Below are positions 8,899-15,234 of a stretch of 43,233 bases of DNA, piece after piece. The position numbers and the translations under genes are program-made. The stretch lies in NCBI RefSeq assembly GCF_001510895.1, contig NZ_LPWA01000135.1:1-43233 (forward strand), in the 5' to 3' direction. This stretch comes from Mesorhizobium loti (GTDB lineage: Bacteria; Pseudomonadota; Alphaproteobacteria; Rhizobiales; Rhizobiaceae). The notes beneath the pieces are model-generated. The model was not told where the DNA came from. It did not search any database and was given only the letters and a program-made list of their open reading frames with translations. How positions within the stretch are numbered: position 1 is the first letter of the stretch; each line of letters opens with the position of its first letter.

Positions 8899-10554
8899 CA
8901 GCTAGCCTGTGAGCACCCAACTCACAGGGATCATCATGCATTCGAAGCAGCACTGGGCTCCAGGCAAGGCGTAAAGGTTCAGGTCGTTGAGCGAACGGCT
9001 AGCGATGGCTGGGACATGTACGCTTCGATACCGGAGGTCGGCGTCTGCCCTGATTGCGGGCAACAGTCTCGCCGGCGTCATGGGTGGCGTCACAGACGTC
9101 TTATAGACTACCGAGCGCACGGCCAAGCCGTGACCCTAAAACTTCGCGTCGGCCGCTGGCGATGCACATTCCTGCTCTGCAAACGTAGCACATTCTCTGA
9201 CGAGGATCGGGCGATTGCGGCGCCTCATGCCCGTAGAACAACAAGGGCTGTTCAGATTGCCAGGCACTTGGGCCATGCGGCTGGAGGAAGACCCGCCGAG
9301 CGGTTGATGCGCCGTCTCGGCATGCCGATGAGTGACGATACAATCTTACGTCATCTTAAACGCGGCGCCCCGGGTTCAGCCCCGTCGGCCAAGGTCATTG
9401 GCCTCGATGATTGGAGTTGGCGCAGGTCGTGGCGCTACGGAACGATCATTGTCGATCTTGAGCGTCGGTCTGTCGTCGATATTCTGGAAGACCGGAGCGT
9501 CGAAAGCGCCGCAAACTGGTTGCGGAAGAACCCTTCCATCGGAGTCGTAAGCCGAGACCGTTGTGGGCTCTACGCGCAGGCGGTTCGCGAGGGCGCTCCA
9601 CAGGCGATCCAAGTCGCTGACCGGTTCCACCTTGTTCATAATTTTCGTTTGGCGGTCGAGGAGCAGATGAACCTGTCAGGGCGCTCAAACGGGAGGTCCA
9701 TTCTGTCTGAGAAAGAAAACGTCGATGCAGCGGCGCATCGGCGTCATTCACGTATCGCGCATCGACAATACCGAGACGAAGTGTTCGCGACCATCCACGC
9801 GCTTCGAGACGAAGGGCTGACATATTGCGAGATCGAGCGGAGAACCGGTTACAAACGGCGTACCGTGTCGAAATGGCTTAAGTTCGAGTCACCACCGGAT
9901 CGGCGTAGACGGCCGTTGATCCCAACATCGCCGTGGTACTTCGAGAAGTTCTTGGCTCAATGCTGGAAGGACGGAAATCGGTGCGGACGGCACCTGTTCC
10001 ATGATGTCAACCTCCAAGGATACACCGGTAGCCGTTCGAACCTGGAGCGGCTGCTCGGAGCGTGGCGCCGGGCCGACAATCCGGCAGCCAATGCCCCAGC
10101 TAGAACAGCCATCAGCCTCGGCCCGGTGAGAGACCCCGAGACTGGTCACGCCATCTCACTCGTCGTGGCCGCGGCGCTCTGCATTAAGCCCCGAGGGCGG
10201 ATGACTGACCAGCAGGCGCGAAAGGTGGCTGCGTTGAAGCGGGGATCGCACGCATTTGCCACCATGCGCAGCCTGGCGATGCGCTTCAATGGAATCTTGC
10301 GTGGGAGGCTGCCTGAACCGCTCGAGGCCTGGATTGACGACGCGATCGATTCTGATCTTGTTCCCATCATGCGCTTCGCACGCGTCCTTCGCCGCGACAT
10401 CGACGCCGTCTACGCAGCAATTGAGCTGCCATGGAGCAATGGCCAGGCCGAGGGCCAAATCAATCGCCTCAAGACGCTCAAGCGAGCGATGTACGGACGT
10501 GCCGGCGCCGAATTGCTTCGGCCGAGAATGCTGCCACTTCGCCACACACTTTGA
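8872..10554 (+). CDS. ISL3 family transposase
   Basis: A 560-codon frame. Near residues 58-105 it has the family's N-terminal zinc-binding region (VCPDCGQQSRRRHGWRHRR, then CTFLLCKRSTF). A helix-turn-helix segment follows (MSDDTILRHLKRG), then the DDE domain: IGLDDWSWRR, VVSRDRCGLYAQAV and VADRFHLVHNF, with the final glutamate probably in LPWSNGQAEGQINRLKTLKR. The frame opens inside the left inverted repeat and stops inside the right one. The true start is uncertain: only a TTG lies in the repeat, and the family N-terminus aligns best from about residue 30. The catalytic region looks intact. Confidence 0.85.
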   Translation: MGSASKCVAQLACEHPTHRDHHAFEAALGSRQGVKVQVVERTASDGWDMYASIPEVGVCPDCGQQSRRRHGWRHRRLIDYRAHGQAVTLKLRVGRWRCTFLLCKRSTFSDEDRAIAAPHARRTTRAVQIARHLGHAAGGRPAERLMRRLGMPMSDDTILRHLKRGAPGSAPSAKVIGLDDWSWRRSWRYGTIIVDLERRSVVDILEDRSVESAANWLRKNPSIGVVSRDRCGLYAQAVREGAPQAIQVADRFHLVHNFRLAVEEQMNLSGRSNGRSILSEKENVDAAAHRRHSRIAHRQYRDEVFATIHALRDEGLTYCEIERRTGYKRRTVSKWLKFESPPDRRRRPLIPTSPWYFEKFLAQCWKDGNRCGRHLFHDVNLQGYTGSRSNLERLLGAWRRADNPAANAPARTAISLGPVRDPETGHAISLVVAAALCIKPRGRMTDQQARKVAALKRGSHAFATMRSLAMRFNGILRGRLPEPLEAWIDDAIDSDLVPIMRFARVLRRDIDAVYAAIELPWSNGQAEGQINRLKTLKRAMYGRAGAELLRPRMLPLRHTL

Positions 10555-10577
10555 GGCAGAGCCCAATTAAGTGCAGT
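10540..10577 (+). repeat. ISL3 element right inverted repeat
   Basis: Perfect reverse complement of 8861-8898. The transposase stop codon (10552-10554) lies within it. Confidence 0.85.
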
Positions 10578-10768
10578 ACGACAACCGCCGTCGATCTTGA
10601 TTTTGGCTTGATAGAGTTGCGTCTTCAAGAGTGAGATGGCGTTGCCCTTCGGGCCGCGCTCTCGGCTGCGCCGGAACCACGCCTGCGGCCCGTTTCCGCC
10701 ATTCGGCATCGATCGCTAACGCAAGGGGCAGCGGTCACGGCCCACTCGCCTGACGCCCCGGGCAAGGA

Positions 10769-11008
10769 TTGTCCTCCGGTCCCGCCTTCGCGCCAACGGC
10801 AGGACAGAGGCCGGGCGCCGCTGTCCACCTGGGCGCGACAGGCCGTGTAGTCCAGACCGGGCACGGATCATTCATCGTGACACCGAACATCACTGACCGT
10901 CTCGCGGAGCTTGCCTTCGACTACACCGATCATGACGCCGCGAAGTGGATGGAAATCCAGGTGCCGTTTTGGCTGTTCGTCGTGCCGGCGTGCGAGCCTA
11001 GTCGGTGA
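10769..11008 (+). CDS. Small hypothetical protein, possibly a remnant
   Basis: An open frame of 79 codons whose second half (GSFIVTPNITDRLAELAFDY, then TDHDAAKWMEIQVPFWLF) looks protein-like, with a sensible mix of hydrophobic and charged residues. The first half is low-complexity and may be untranslated. I do not recognise the family. No good ribosome binding site precedes the first start, and an internal start near 10877 is possible. The sequence between the ISL3 element and 10769, and from 11009 to 11359, holds nothing else I can name. Confidence 0.25.
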   Translation: MSSGPAFAPTAGQRPGAAVHLGATGRVVQTGHGSFIVTPNITDRLAELAFDYTDHDAAKWMEIQVPFWLFVVPACEPSR

Positions 11009-11359
11009 AAGGCAGGCAGAGAGGACCGGCTGGAGCATGACCATCAATTTCGCACTTGGCGATGGGAGACGATCGCCATTACCGAGTACCTCTCCCGAAT
11101 AGTCCTGCTAGCCACACCCACGGCGTCCTCGAATGGATTGGGTCTGACCGAAGACCGGCTGCGCCTCGATCGTCTTCCTGCAACGTCCGTCGCCAACTTT
11201 TTTCCGCCGCCTGCGGCTTTGCATCGCGAAGCAAAAAAGCCGCCGCCGCCCGCCTTCCACTGCGTTCCAGCCCTGCGGGTGCGGGTCGATCGTCTCCGGT
11301 CCCACGACCCCCGTCGAGGTCGCGATAGGCGCGGCCCAAGGAACAGAAGGAACACGGCA

Positions 11360-11676
11360 ATGGCGACCATCGGCAGCTTCACCAAGAACGAGAACGGCTC
11401 GGGCTTCACCGGCTCGGTCAAGACCCTGACCCTCAACGTCAAGGCCAAGTTCGTCGCAACCGAGGGCGAGAGCGAACGCGGCCCCGACTTCCGCATCCTC
11501 GCAGGCACCACGAATTCGGTGCGGCCTGGAAGAAAACCGCTCGCGAAACGCAGCGCGAATATCTCTCCGTCAAGCTGGACGATCCGAGCTTTCCCGCCCC
11601 GATCTACGCCAGCCTGGTCGAGACCGAGGATGGCGGCGAGCACAGCCTCATCTGGTCCCGCCGCAACGGCGACTGA
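11360..11676 (+). pseudogene. DUF736 family protein, frameshifted copy
   Basis: The frame starts MATIGSFTKNENGSGFTGSV, the characteristic DUF736 opening, and keeps family identity to ERGPDFRILAG. Identity then moves to the next frame: HEFGAAWKKTARETQREYL, YASLVETEDGGEHSLIWSRR and a stop at 11674-11676. A GGCACCCAC reading would restore a single frame, so one C is missing near 11507-11510. Repaired, the protein has 105 residues, normal for the family. DUF736 proteins are small, of unknown function, and common in rhizobial conjugative elements. A second, intact member lies at 18410-18754. Confidence 0.85.
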
Positions 11677-12054
11677 GGCCGGGACATCGAAGCCTCACCT
11701 TCGGGTGGGGCTTCGTCATGTTCATGGCCGTCACCGCCATTCAGGGAATACGGAGGTCAGGATGATCGGAAATCAGGGTTTCCGATTTTGCAAATCCTGA
11801 TCAGATCTTGATCCCGGCTCCCGCTAGCGCTCCCGCCGGTGGTGTTTGCTAAGGGCGCTGCCCCCGCGCGGCGCAAGGGATCGCTGACGCTCGCCCGAGG
11901 CGGTTTCCCCAACCTTCCGCGGCTTCGCCTTGTGCAGGCTGGGAGATACCCCTCCGCCCCGATCGCCCTTGCACCTTGCTACCCCCGGTCTCGCCGACGG
12001 GCAGGGTTGCAGCGCAGCGCTGCGCTCCAACCCAAGCCCATAGGAGTAAGGACC
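11677..12054. other. Leader region ahead of the DUF932 gene
   Basis: A GC-rich stretch of 378 bases with no gene. Near 11800 there is a GATCA/TGATC dyad, and at 12004-12033 a long near-palindrome annotated separately. It probably holds the promoter of the DUF932 gene, but I cannot point to convincing -35/-10 boxes. Confidence 0.4.
12004..12033. repeat. 30-base near-perfect palindrome before the DUF932 gene
   Basis: GGGTTG and CAACCC flank the perfect inner palindrome AGCGCAGCGCTGCGCT, with only the 12010/12027 pair mismatched. It ends 21 bases before the ATG at 12055, so as RNA it would form a hairpin just upstream of the ribosome binding site. As DNA it could be an operator. Confidence 0.6.
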
Positions 12055-12897
12055 ATGCATCACACTCTTGCCACCCGGTTCGGCCGCAATTCCCACCAGA
12101 TCGGCGGGCGTGAAGCCCTCGACAACGAAGCCCTTTACCGTCACGTCCCGTCGATCTTTGCCCGTGAGGCGCATGACAGCCGGTCGGAGCGTTACGTTTA
12201 CGTCCCCACCATTGAGATCGTGGAGGGCCTGCGTCGGGAAGGATGGTTCCCGTTCCTCGCCGTGCAGGCGGTTCCGCGCGACGGCAGCCGTCACGGCCAT
12301 GCCAAGCACATGCTGCGTCTTCGCCGCGATGGCGGCATCGGCAAGCCGGAGGCAGCAGAAGTCATCATCGTCAACAGCCATGACGGGACCAGCGCCTATC
12401 AGATGTTTGCAGGCGTCCTGCGTTTCGTCTGCACCAATAGCATGATTGCGGGCGAGCGGTTCGAGGAAGTCCGCGTGCCACACAAGGGCGGCATTCAGGA
12501 CCAGATCATCGAGGGCGTCTATACGGTCGCAGAGGATTTCCCGCGCCTGATCGACGCGACCGAGACCATGAAGGACACCCGGCTCTCGCAGGCCGAGCAG
12601 CAGGTGTTGGCGGAGGCGAGCCTTGTCGCCCGCTATGGCGAGGAGGAAAGCCCGGTTCGGCCGGACCAGATCATTGCGCCGCGCCGCCGCGAGGATGTCG
12701 GGGAAAGCCTCTGGCAGACCTTCAACGTCATTCAGGAAAATCTCATTCGCGGCGGTCTCTCCGGACGGCGCCAGACCGCCGATGGCCGTATCCGCCGCAG
12801 CCAGACCCGAGCCATCAACGGCATCGACCAGAATGTCGGTCTCAATCGCGCACTGTGGACGCTGGCGGAGGGGATGCAGCGCCTGAAAGCGGCCTGA
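12055..12897 (+). CDS. DUF932 domain-containing protein
   Basis: A 280-residue protein of the DUF932 family, which is widespread on plasmids, phages and ICEs and has no agreed function. Recognisable stretches are YVYVPTIEIVEGLRREGWFP near residue 45, HMLRLRR, and the conserved central NSHDGTSAYQMFAGVLRFVCTN. The start ATG at 12055 is chosen because AGGAG lies eight bases before it; the open frame upstream is leader. No signal peptide or membrane segment. It stands alone between the DUF736 relic and a terminator-like hairpin. The usual neighbourhood of such genes is the accessory part of conjugative elements, which fits here. Confidence 0.88.
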   Translation: MHHTLATRFGRNSHQIGGREALDNEALYRHVPSIFAREAHDSRSERYVYVPTIEIVEGLRREGWFPFLAVQAVPRDGSRHGHAKHMLRLRRDGGIGKPEAAEVIIVNSHDGTSAYQMFAGVLRFVCTNSMIAGERFEEVRVPHKGGIQDQIIEGVYTVAEDFPRLIDATETMKDTRLSQAEQQVLAEASLVARYGEEESPVRPDQIIAPRRREDVGESLWQTFNVIQENLIRGGLSGRRQTADGRIRRSQTRAINGIDQNVGLNRALWTLAEGMQRLKAA

Positions 12898-12901
12898 TCC
12901 T

Positions 12902-12948
12902 CGCAAAGCCGTGGAGCTGACAATCCGGCTCTACGGTTTTGCGCTTTT
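12902..12948 (+). terminator. Terminator-like hairpin after the DUF932 gene
   Basis: Starting five bases after the stop codon, 12902-12917 pairs with 12928-12943 over 16 positions, two of them G-U, around a 10-base loop. The stem is followed by C and four T. The strong stem and position fit an intrinsic terminator, though the T run is short. Confidence 0.6.
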
Positions 12949-12973
12949 CAGCGGGAACGCATTTCAGATTTCG

Positions 12974-12999
12974 CGCCGATCCGCACTTGCGGATCGGCG
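12974..12999. repeat. 11-bp perfect hairpin between convergent genes
   Basis: CGCCGATCCGC at 12974-12984 pairs perfectly with GCGGATCGGCG at 12989-12999 across a four-base ACTT loop. It lies between the convergent DUF932 and XRE genes, so it may help end transcription from either side, although no T run follows. Confidence 0.5.
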
Positions 13000-13075
13000 G
13001 GGCTTCCGCCGTACAGAAATACGGCCGCTCGCCGGGCGCCGCCCGCTCGCGAAGGCACGTCATTCACAATTGGAT

Positions 13076-13311
13076 TTACGACGACTCGGACTGAGGCTTC
13101 GGTGCCGACCGCTGGATCAGCTCTGCCGCTTCGACGTCGAGCGCCTCCGCGATCCGTCCCAGCACCGACACGCTGGCTGACACTTTGGCACGCTCGATCG
13201 AGCCAACATAACGGACGCTCAATCCTGCGCTCTCAGCCAACGCTTCCTGCGTCATTTTTTCGCATGACGTACCCGACGCAGGTTGATCGCCATGATCTCC
13301 TTGAGATCCAT
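13076..13311 (-). pseudogene. XRE-family repressor (QseC-like), frameshifted at an A run
   Basis: The reverse strand begins MDLKEIMAINLRRVRHAKK and meets TGA directly after six A bases. The adjacent frame continues as MTQEALAESAGLSVRYVGSIER, VLGRIAEALDVEAAELI and a stop at 13076. Together these make a single Cro/CI-type helix-turn-helix protein of about 78 residues. One more A in the run at 13255-13260 would join the halves, as would a -1 slip on AAA-AAA. Alternatively the second half could restart at the ATG overlapping the stop. The gene is divergent from the QseM-like gene, as qseC is from qseM in ICEMlSymR7A, and a double dyad lies just upstream of it. An upstream in-frame start near 13382 exists but would place that dyad inside the gene. 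Confidence 0.75.
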
Positions 13312-13330
13312 GGCGGCAGAGGTGTTCACA

Positions 13331-13365
13331 TCGGAACTATCGTTCCCAAGGAACGATAGTTCCGA
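13331..13365. promoter_or_regulatory. Double-dyad operator upstream of the XRE gene
   Basis: Two 16-base arms (13331-13346 and 13350-13365) are perfect reverse complements around CAA. Each arm is itself built on GGAAC-N4-GTTCC: GGAACTATCGTTCC at 13333 and GGAACGATAGTTCC at 13350, 17 bases apart. Two adjacent dyads suit cooperative binding of two XRE dimers. The site begins 20 bases upstream of the XRE start, so autoregulation is likely. Confidence 0.75.
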
Positions 13366-13432
13366 ATCGTACAAGCCCATGATATAGGTGGCCCACGCCA
13401 GTCTCCGTCTTATTCCTGCCGGCGGCATTCGC

Positions 13433-13449
13433 GATGCGCCCAGCGCATC
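13433..13449. promoter_or_regulatory. Second palindrome in the divergent intergenic region
   Basis: GATGCGC and GCGCATC are perfect arms around CCA, about 75 bases upstream of the QseM-like start. Sequence differs from the double dyad, so it may bind another protein, or be chance in GC-rich DNA. Confidence 0.35.
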
Positions 13450-13522
13450 AGCGGATCGCGTGGAATGGGTCCAAATATTGCGGTGGACTAGACGCATTCG
13501 TTAGACTTGGTGGGGGCCAAAG

Positions 13523-13786
13523 ATGACCATGCCCGCCTTCAACGACCGCCCGCCGCTGACCGAGCGGGTGAACGCCTATGACGAGCGTCATCTGCCGACC
13601 TATGTTCGGCTGCTCATGGCCGCGGAGGAGGGCGCTGACTGGCGCGAAGTGGTTTTGGTCCTCTTCGGGCTCGACCCGACGCGCGAGCCCGACCGCGCCA
13701 AAATCGTCTATGACAGCCACCTGGCCCGTGCCCACTGGATGACCGAGACCGGTTACCGCCATCTGCTCGAACCGCGGATGCATTAG
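13523..13786 (+). CDS. qseM: QseM-like antiactivator, stand-alone DUF2285 protein
   Basis: An 87-residue protein with the layout of short DUF2285 proteins: ERVNAYDERHLPTYVRLLMAAEEGADWREV, then VLFGLDPTREPDRAKIVYDSHLARAHWMTETGYRHLL. Acidic residues dominate the first helices. In ICEMlSymR7A, QseM is a stand-alone acidic DUF2285 domain that binds the N-terminal DUF6499 part of FseA and blocks it. Here the gene lies just upstream of an FseA-like gene and divergent from an XRE repressor, the same arrangement as qseM-qseC. The start at 13523 has GGGGG upstream; the ATG two codons later is an alternative. Symbol given by homology and context; function is inferred. Confidence 0.75.
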   Translation: MTMPAFNDRPPLTERVNAYDERHLPTYVRLLMAAEEGADWREVVLVLFGLDPTREPDRAKIVYDSHLARAHWMTETGYRHLLEPRMH

Positions 13787-13941
13787 CGATCCGGCGCCCG
13801 GCGTCGCATATCAATTCGACCCGGCCTGTCATACGGCTCGCTGTCGCGCGTGATGCAACCTGAAGGTCTAGGCGCAACCGGTGATTTCAGGATCGTGGGC
13901 GCTTTCCCCTGCCGAACGAGGGGACCAGCCCAGGAGGCACC

Positions 13942-14151
13942 ATGCCTATATCCGACTGGCAATCGCTGGACACGATCGAACACCTGAAGCGTCTCGACCG
14001 TCCTGGCTTCGCTGCCGAGCTTCTTCGCCGGAATGTCGCCTATCGCCGCGACTATGCCAACACGCTGCGCAAGATCGCCCTAGGCGGCATCGATCCGGAT
14101 GAAGCCAGGTCGGACCTCGCCCACCGCTGGGGGTTGCGGTTTTTTCTATGA
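13942..14151 (+). CDS. fseA: FseA-like activator, N-terminal DUF6499 ORF
   Basis: A 69-codon ORF (MPISDWQSLDTIEHLKRLDR, AAELLRRNVAYRRDYANTL, AHRWGLRFFL) with the DUF6499 character of Msi172, the first half of FseA in ICEMlSymR7A. The start has AGGAG nine bases upstream (CCAGGAGGCACC). It stops at 14149-14151 immediately after TTT-TTT-CTA, and the next frame carries the DUF2285 half. In ICEMlSymR7A the two halves are joined by programmed +1 ribosomal frameshifting to give the transcriptional activator of excision. The unshifted 69-residue product could act alone or be inert. QseM is known to target this domain. Confidence 0.8.
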   Translation: MPISDWQSLDTIEHLKRLDRPGFAAELLRRNVAYRRDYANTLRKIALGGIDPDEARSDLAHRWGLRFFL

Positions 14152-14728
14152 TCCCGACACCCCGGCCACCCACGAACGCGCCTTCTGGCTTCCCGAGCAT
14201 TCCCCGGGCACGCTGATCTTGACGTCGGCCCCGGCCGGGTTCGATCTCGGCGTCGCCTTCGATCCCGCGGCCCTCGGTCCTGTCCTGGCAGAACGCGCGG
14301 ACGCCAACGGCCGTGAACTGGTGATCCGCGACACCTCAGGCGAAGTGCACATCTGGCTGTTGGACGAAGGTGCTGCCCGTCATCCGTCCGTGATCCTGCC
14401 GCGCGATGGCGCCTTCAGGCTGCGCCTTGATCTCGCCTCGCGATTCGTCCGCCGCCTTCTCGGCCAGCGGGTCGGCTTGTTGCCGCCCAAGCTGCGGCTC
14501 ACCGATTTCCAGAGACATCGCTATATCCAGCTCCTTCGGGCCGCCGATCTTGCCGAGGAAGGCGGCGGGCCTCGCGACGTTGCCGCCCAAATCCTCAGGT
14601 CCCAACAGGCCGAGCTGCCGGCGATAGAATTCAAGGACTCGGCCGCTCGTAAACAGGCTGAGCGCCTGATCAAGCAGGCGCTCGAACTGGTAAACCGTGG
14701 ATATTTGAAGCTCCTGCGCGGCGGTTGA
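14099..14728 (+). CDS. fseA: FseA-like activator, C-terminal DUF2285 ORF
   Basis: This frame carries YDPDTPATHERAFWLPEHSP, a beta-rich central part (LILTSAP, GRELVIRDTSGEVHIWLL) and a helical C-terminal DUF2285 domain: LRLTDFQRHRYIQLLRAADL, QAELPAIEFKDSAARKQAERLIKQALELVNRGYLKLL. DUF2285 is an extended-turn helix-turn-helix that binds DNA in FseA. The frame has an ATG at 14099, but that lies inside the first ORF and yields non-family residues. Family sequence begins at 14147, exactly where a +1 shift from the first ORF would enter. The joined product would be about 261 residues. The next gene is the RdfS-like excisionase, the expected target. Confidence 0.8.
   Translation: MKPGRTSPTAGGCGFFYDPDTPATHERAFWLPEHSPGTLILTSAPAGFDLGVAFDPAALGPVLAERADANGRELVIRDTSGEVHIWLLDEGAARHPSVILPRDGAFRLRLDLASRFVRRLLGQRVGLLPPKLRLTDFQRHRYIQLLRAADLAEEGGGPRDVAAQILRSQQAELPAIEFKDSAARKQAERLIKQALELVNRGYLKLLRGG
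14137..14151 (+). promoter_or_regulatory. Putative programmed +1 frameshift site in fseA
   Basis: In the first frame the bases read CGG-TTT-TTT-CTA-TGA. Phe-tRNA on TTT can re-pair with TTC one base downstream, after which reading continues TAT-GAT-CCC in the DUF2285 frame. The rare-type CTA and adjacent TGA would give the pause. The shift is +1, opposite in sense to the single-base losses elsewhere in this window. Confidence 0.7.
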
Positions 14729-14822
14729 CACTCCCGCCATCCCCAGCCATCGCGCCCCGACACTGCGTCTAGCCTTGCTATCCCCCTCCATCGCCCGCCT
14801 GCCCACGCCCGAACACGCCAAC

Positions 14823-14858
14823 GGGTGGACACGCATTCGCGAAAATCTTTGTCCACCC
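14823..14858. promoter_or_regulatory. Inverted repeat upstream of rdfS, candidate activator site
   Basis: GGGTGGACA (14823-14831) and TGTCCACCC (14850-14858) are perfect 9-base arms separated by 18 AT-richer bases. The dyad lies 82-118 bases upstream of the rdfS start in an otherwise gene-free 212-base gap. That is a suitable place for an activator such as FseA to bind, but this is inference from position. Confidence 0.5.
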
Positions 14859-14940
14859 CCTGCGCCTGGTTTCTCCGCCACGGTGATCCCGACACGCCGC
14901 GCTTTCCCCTGCGGCGCCCTTGACGGACACGGAGACTACC

Positions 14941-15225
14941 ATGCGCGACAGATTGGCGGAGATCGCGGCTCGCTATCTTAGAACCCACGAGGCGGCGCGT
15001 CTTCTCGGCATCTCGCCACGCACGCTCGAAAAATATCGCTGCCACGGTAGCGGCCCGACTTTCCGTAAGCTTGGCGGTCGCGTCGTCTATGCCATCGACG
15101 ACCTCGAAGCCTGGGCCGATCAGGCGGCCTGCCGCTCGACCTCCGACCCGCGCTACGACGAGGCGCGAGCTGCCGGGCGTGTAGAGGCCAGTGGCCGTGT
15201 CGCCACCGCCCACCTGCATCGCTGA
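14941..15225 (+). CDS. rdfS: RdfS-like excisionase, helix-turn-helix protein
   Basis: A 94-residue DNA-binding protein with a winged helix-turn-helix of the excisionase/MerR type: YLRTHEAARLLGISPRTLEKYRCHGSGPTFRKLGGRVVYAIDDLEAW (about residues 12-60). In ICEMlSymR7A, RdfS is the recombination directionality factor that makes the integrase excise the element, and its promoter is switched on by FseA. Here it lies directly downstream of the FseA-like gene and heads a run of overlapping genes for replication, partition and DNA processing. The ATG at 14941 is chosen for its upstream GGAG. It could instead be a general HTH accessory protein; context favours rdfS. Confidence 0.72.
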   Translation: MRDRLAEIAARYLRTHEAARLLGISPRTLEKYRCHGSGPTFRKLGGRVVYAIDDLEAWADQAACRSTSDPRYDEARAAGRVEASGRVATAHLHR

Positions 15226-15234
15226 GGCAGCGCC

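Larger units (their letters stand above)
8861..10577 (+). mobile_element. ISL3-family insertion sequence, apparently complete
   Basis: A single long transposase gene is bounded by inverted repeats identical over 38 bases (8861-8898 and 10540-10577). The inner part, GGGCTCTGCC and onward (8874 and 10564), looks like an ordinary ISL3 terminus. The outer 13 bases are also inverted copies, so the true ends could be either pair. No direct target duplication is visible at either choice: the bases just outside GGGCTC are reverse complements, not repeats. The element interrupts the DUF1403 gene and forms the left neighbour of the ICE core. Confidence 0.8.

Noticed and set aside
11824..12906. A 360-codon minus-strand frame opposite DUF932
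   Set aside because: It is an antisense shadow; the plus-strand frame has a ribosome binding site and family motifs.
14099..14146. Independent translation start for the DUF2285 half at the ATG at 14099
   Set aside because: The residues between this ATG and 14147 do not look like the family, there is no good ribosome binding site, and the segment overlaps the conserved end of the first ORF. Joining by frameshift explains the data better.
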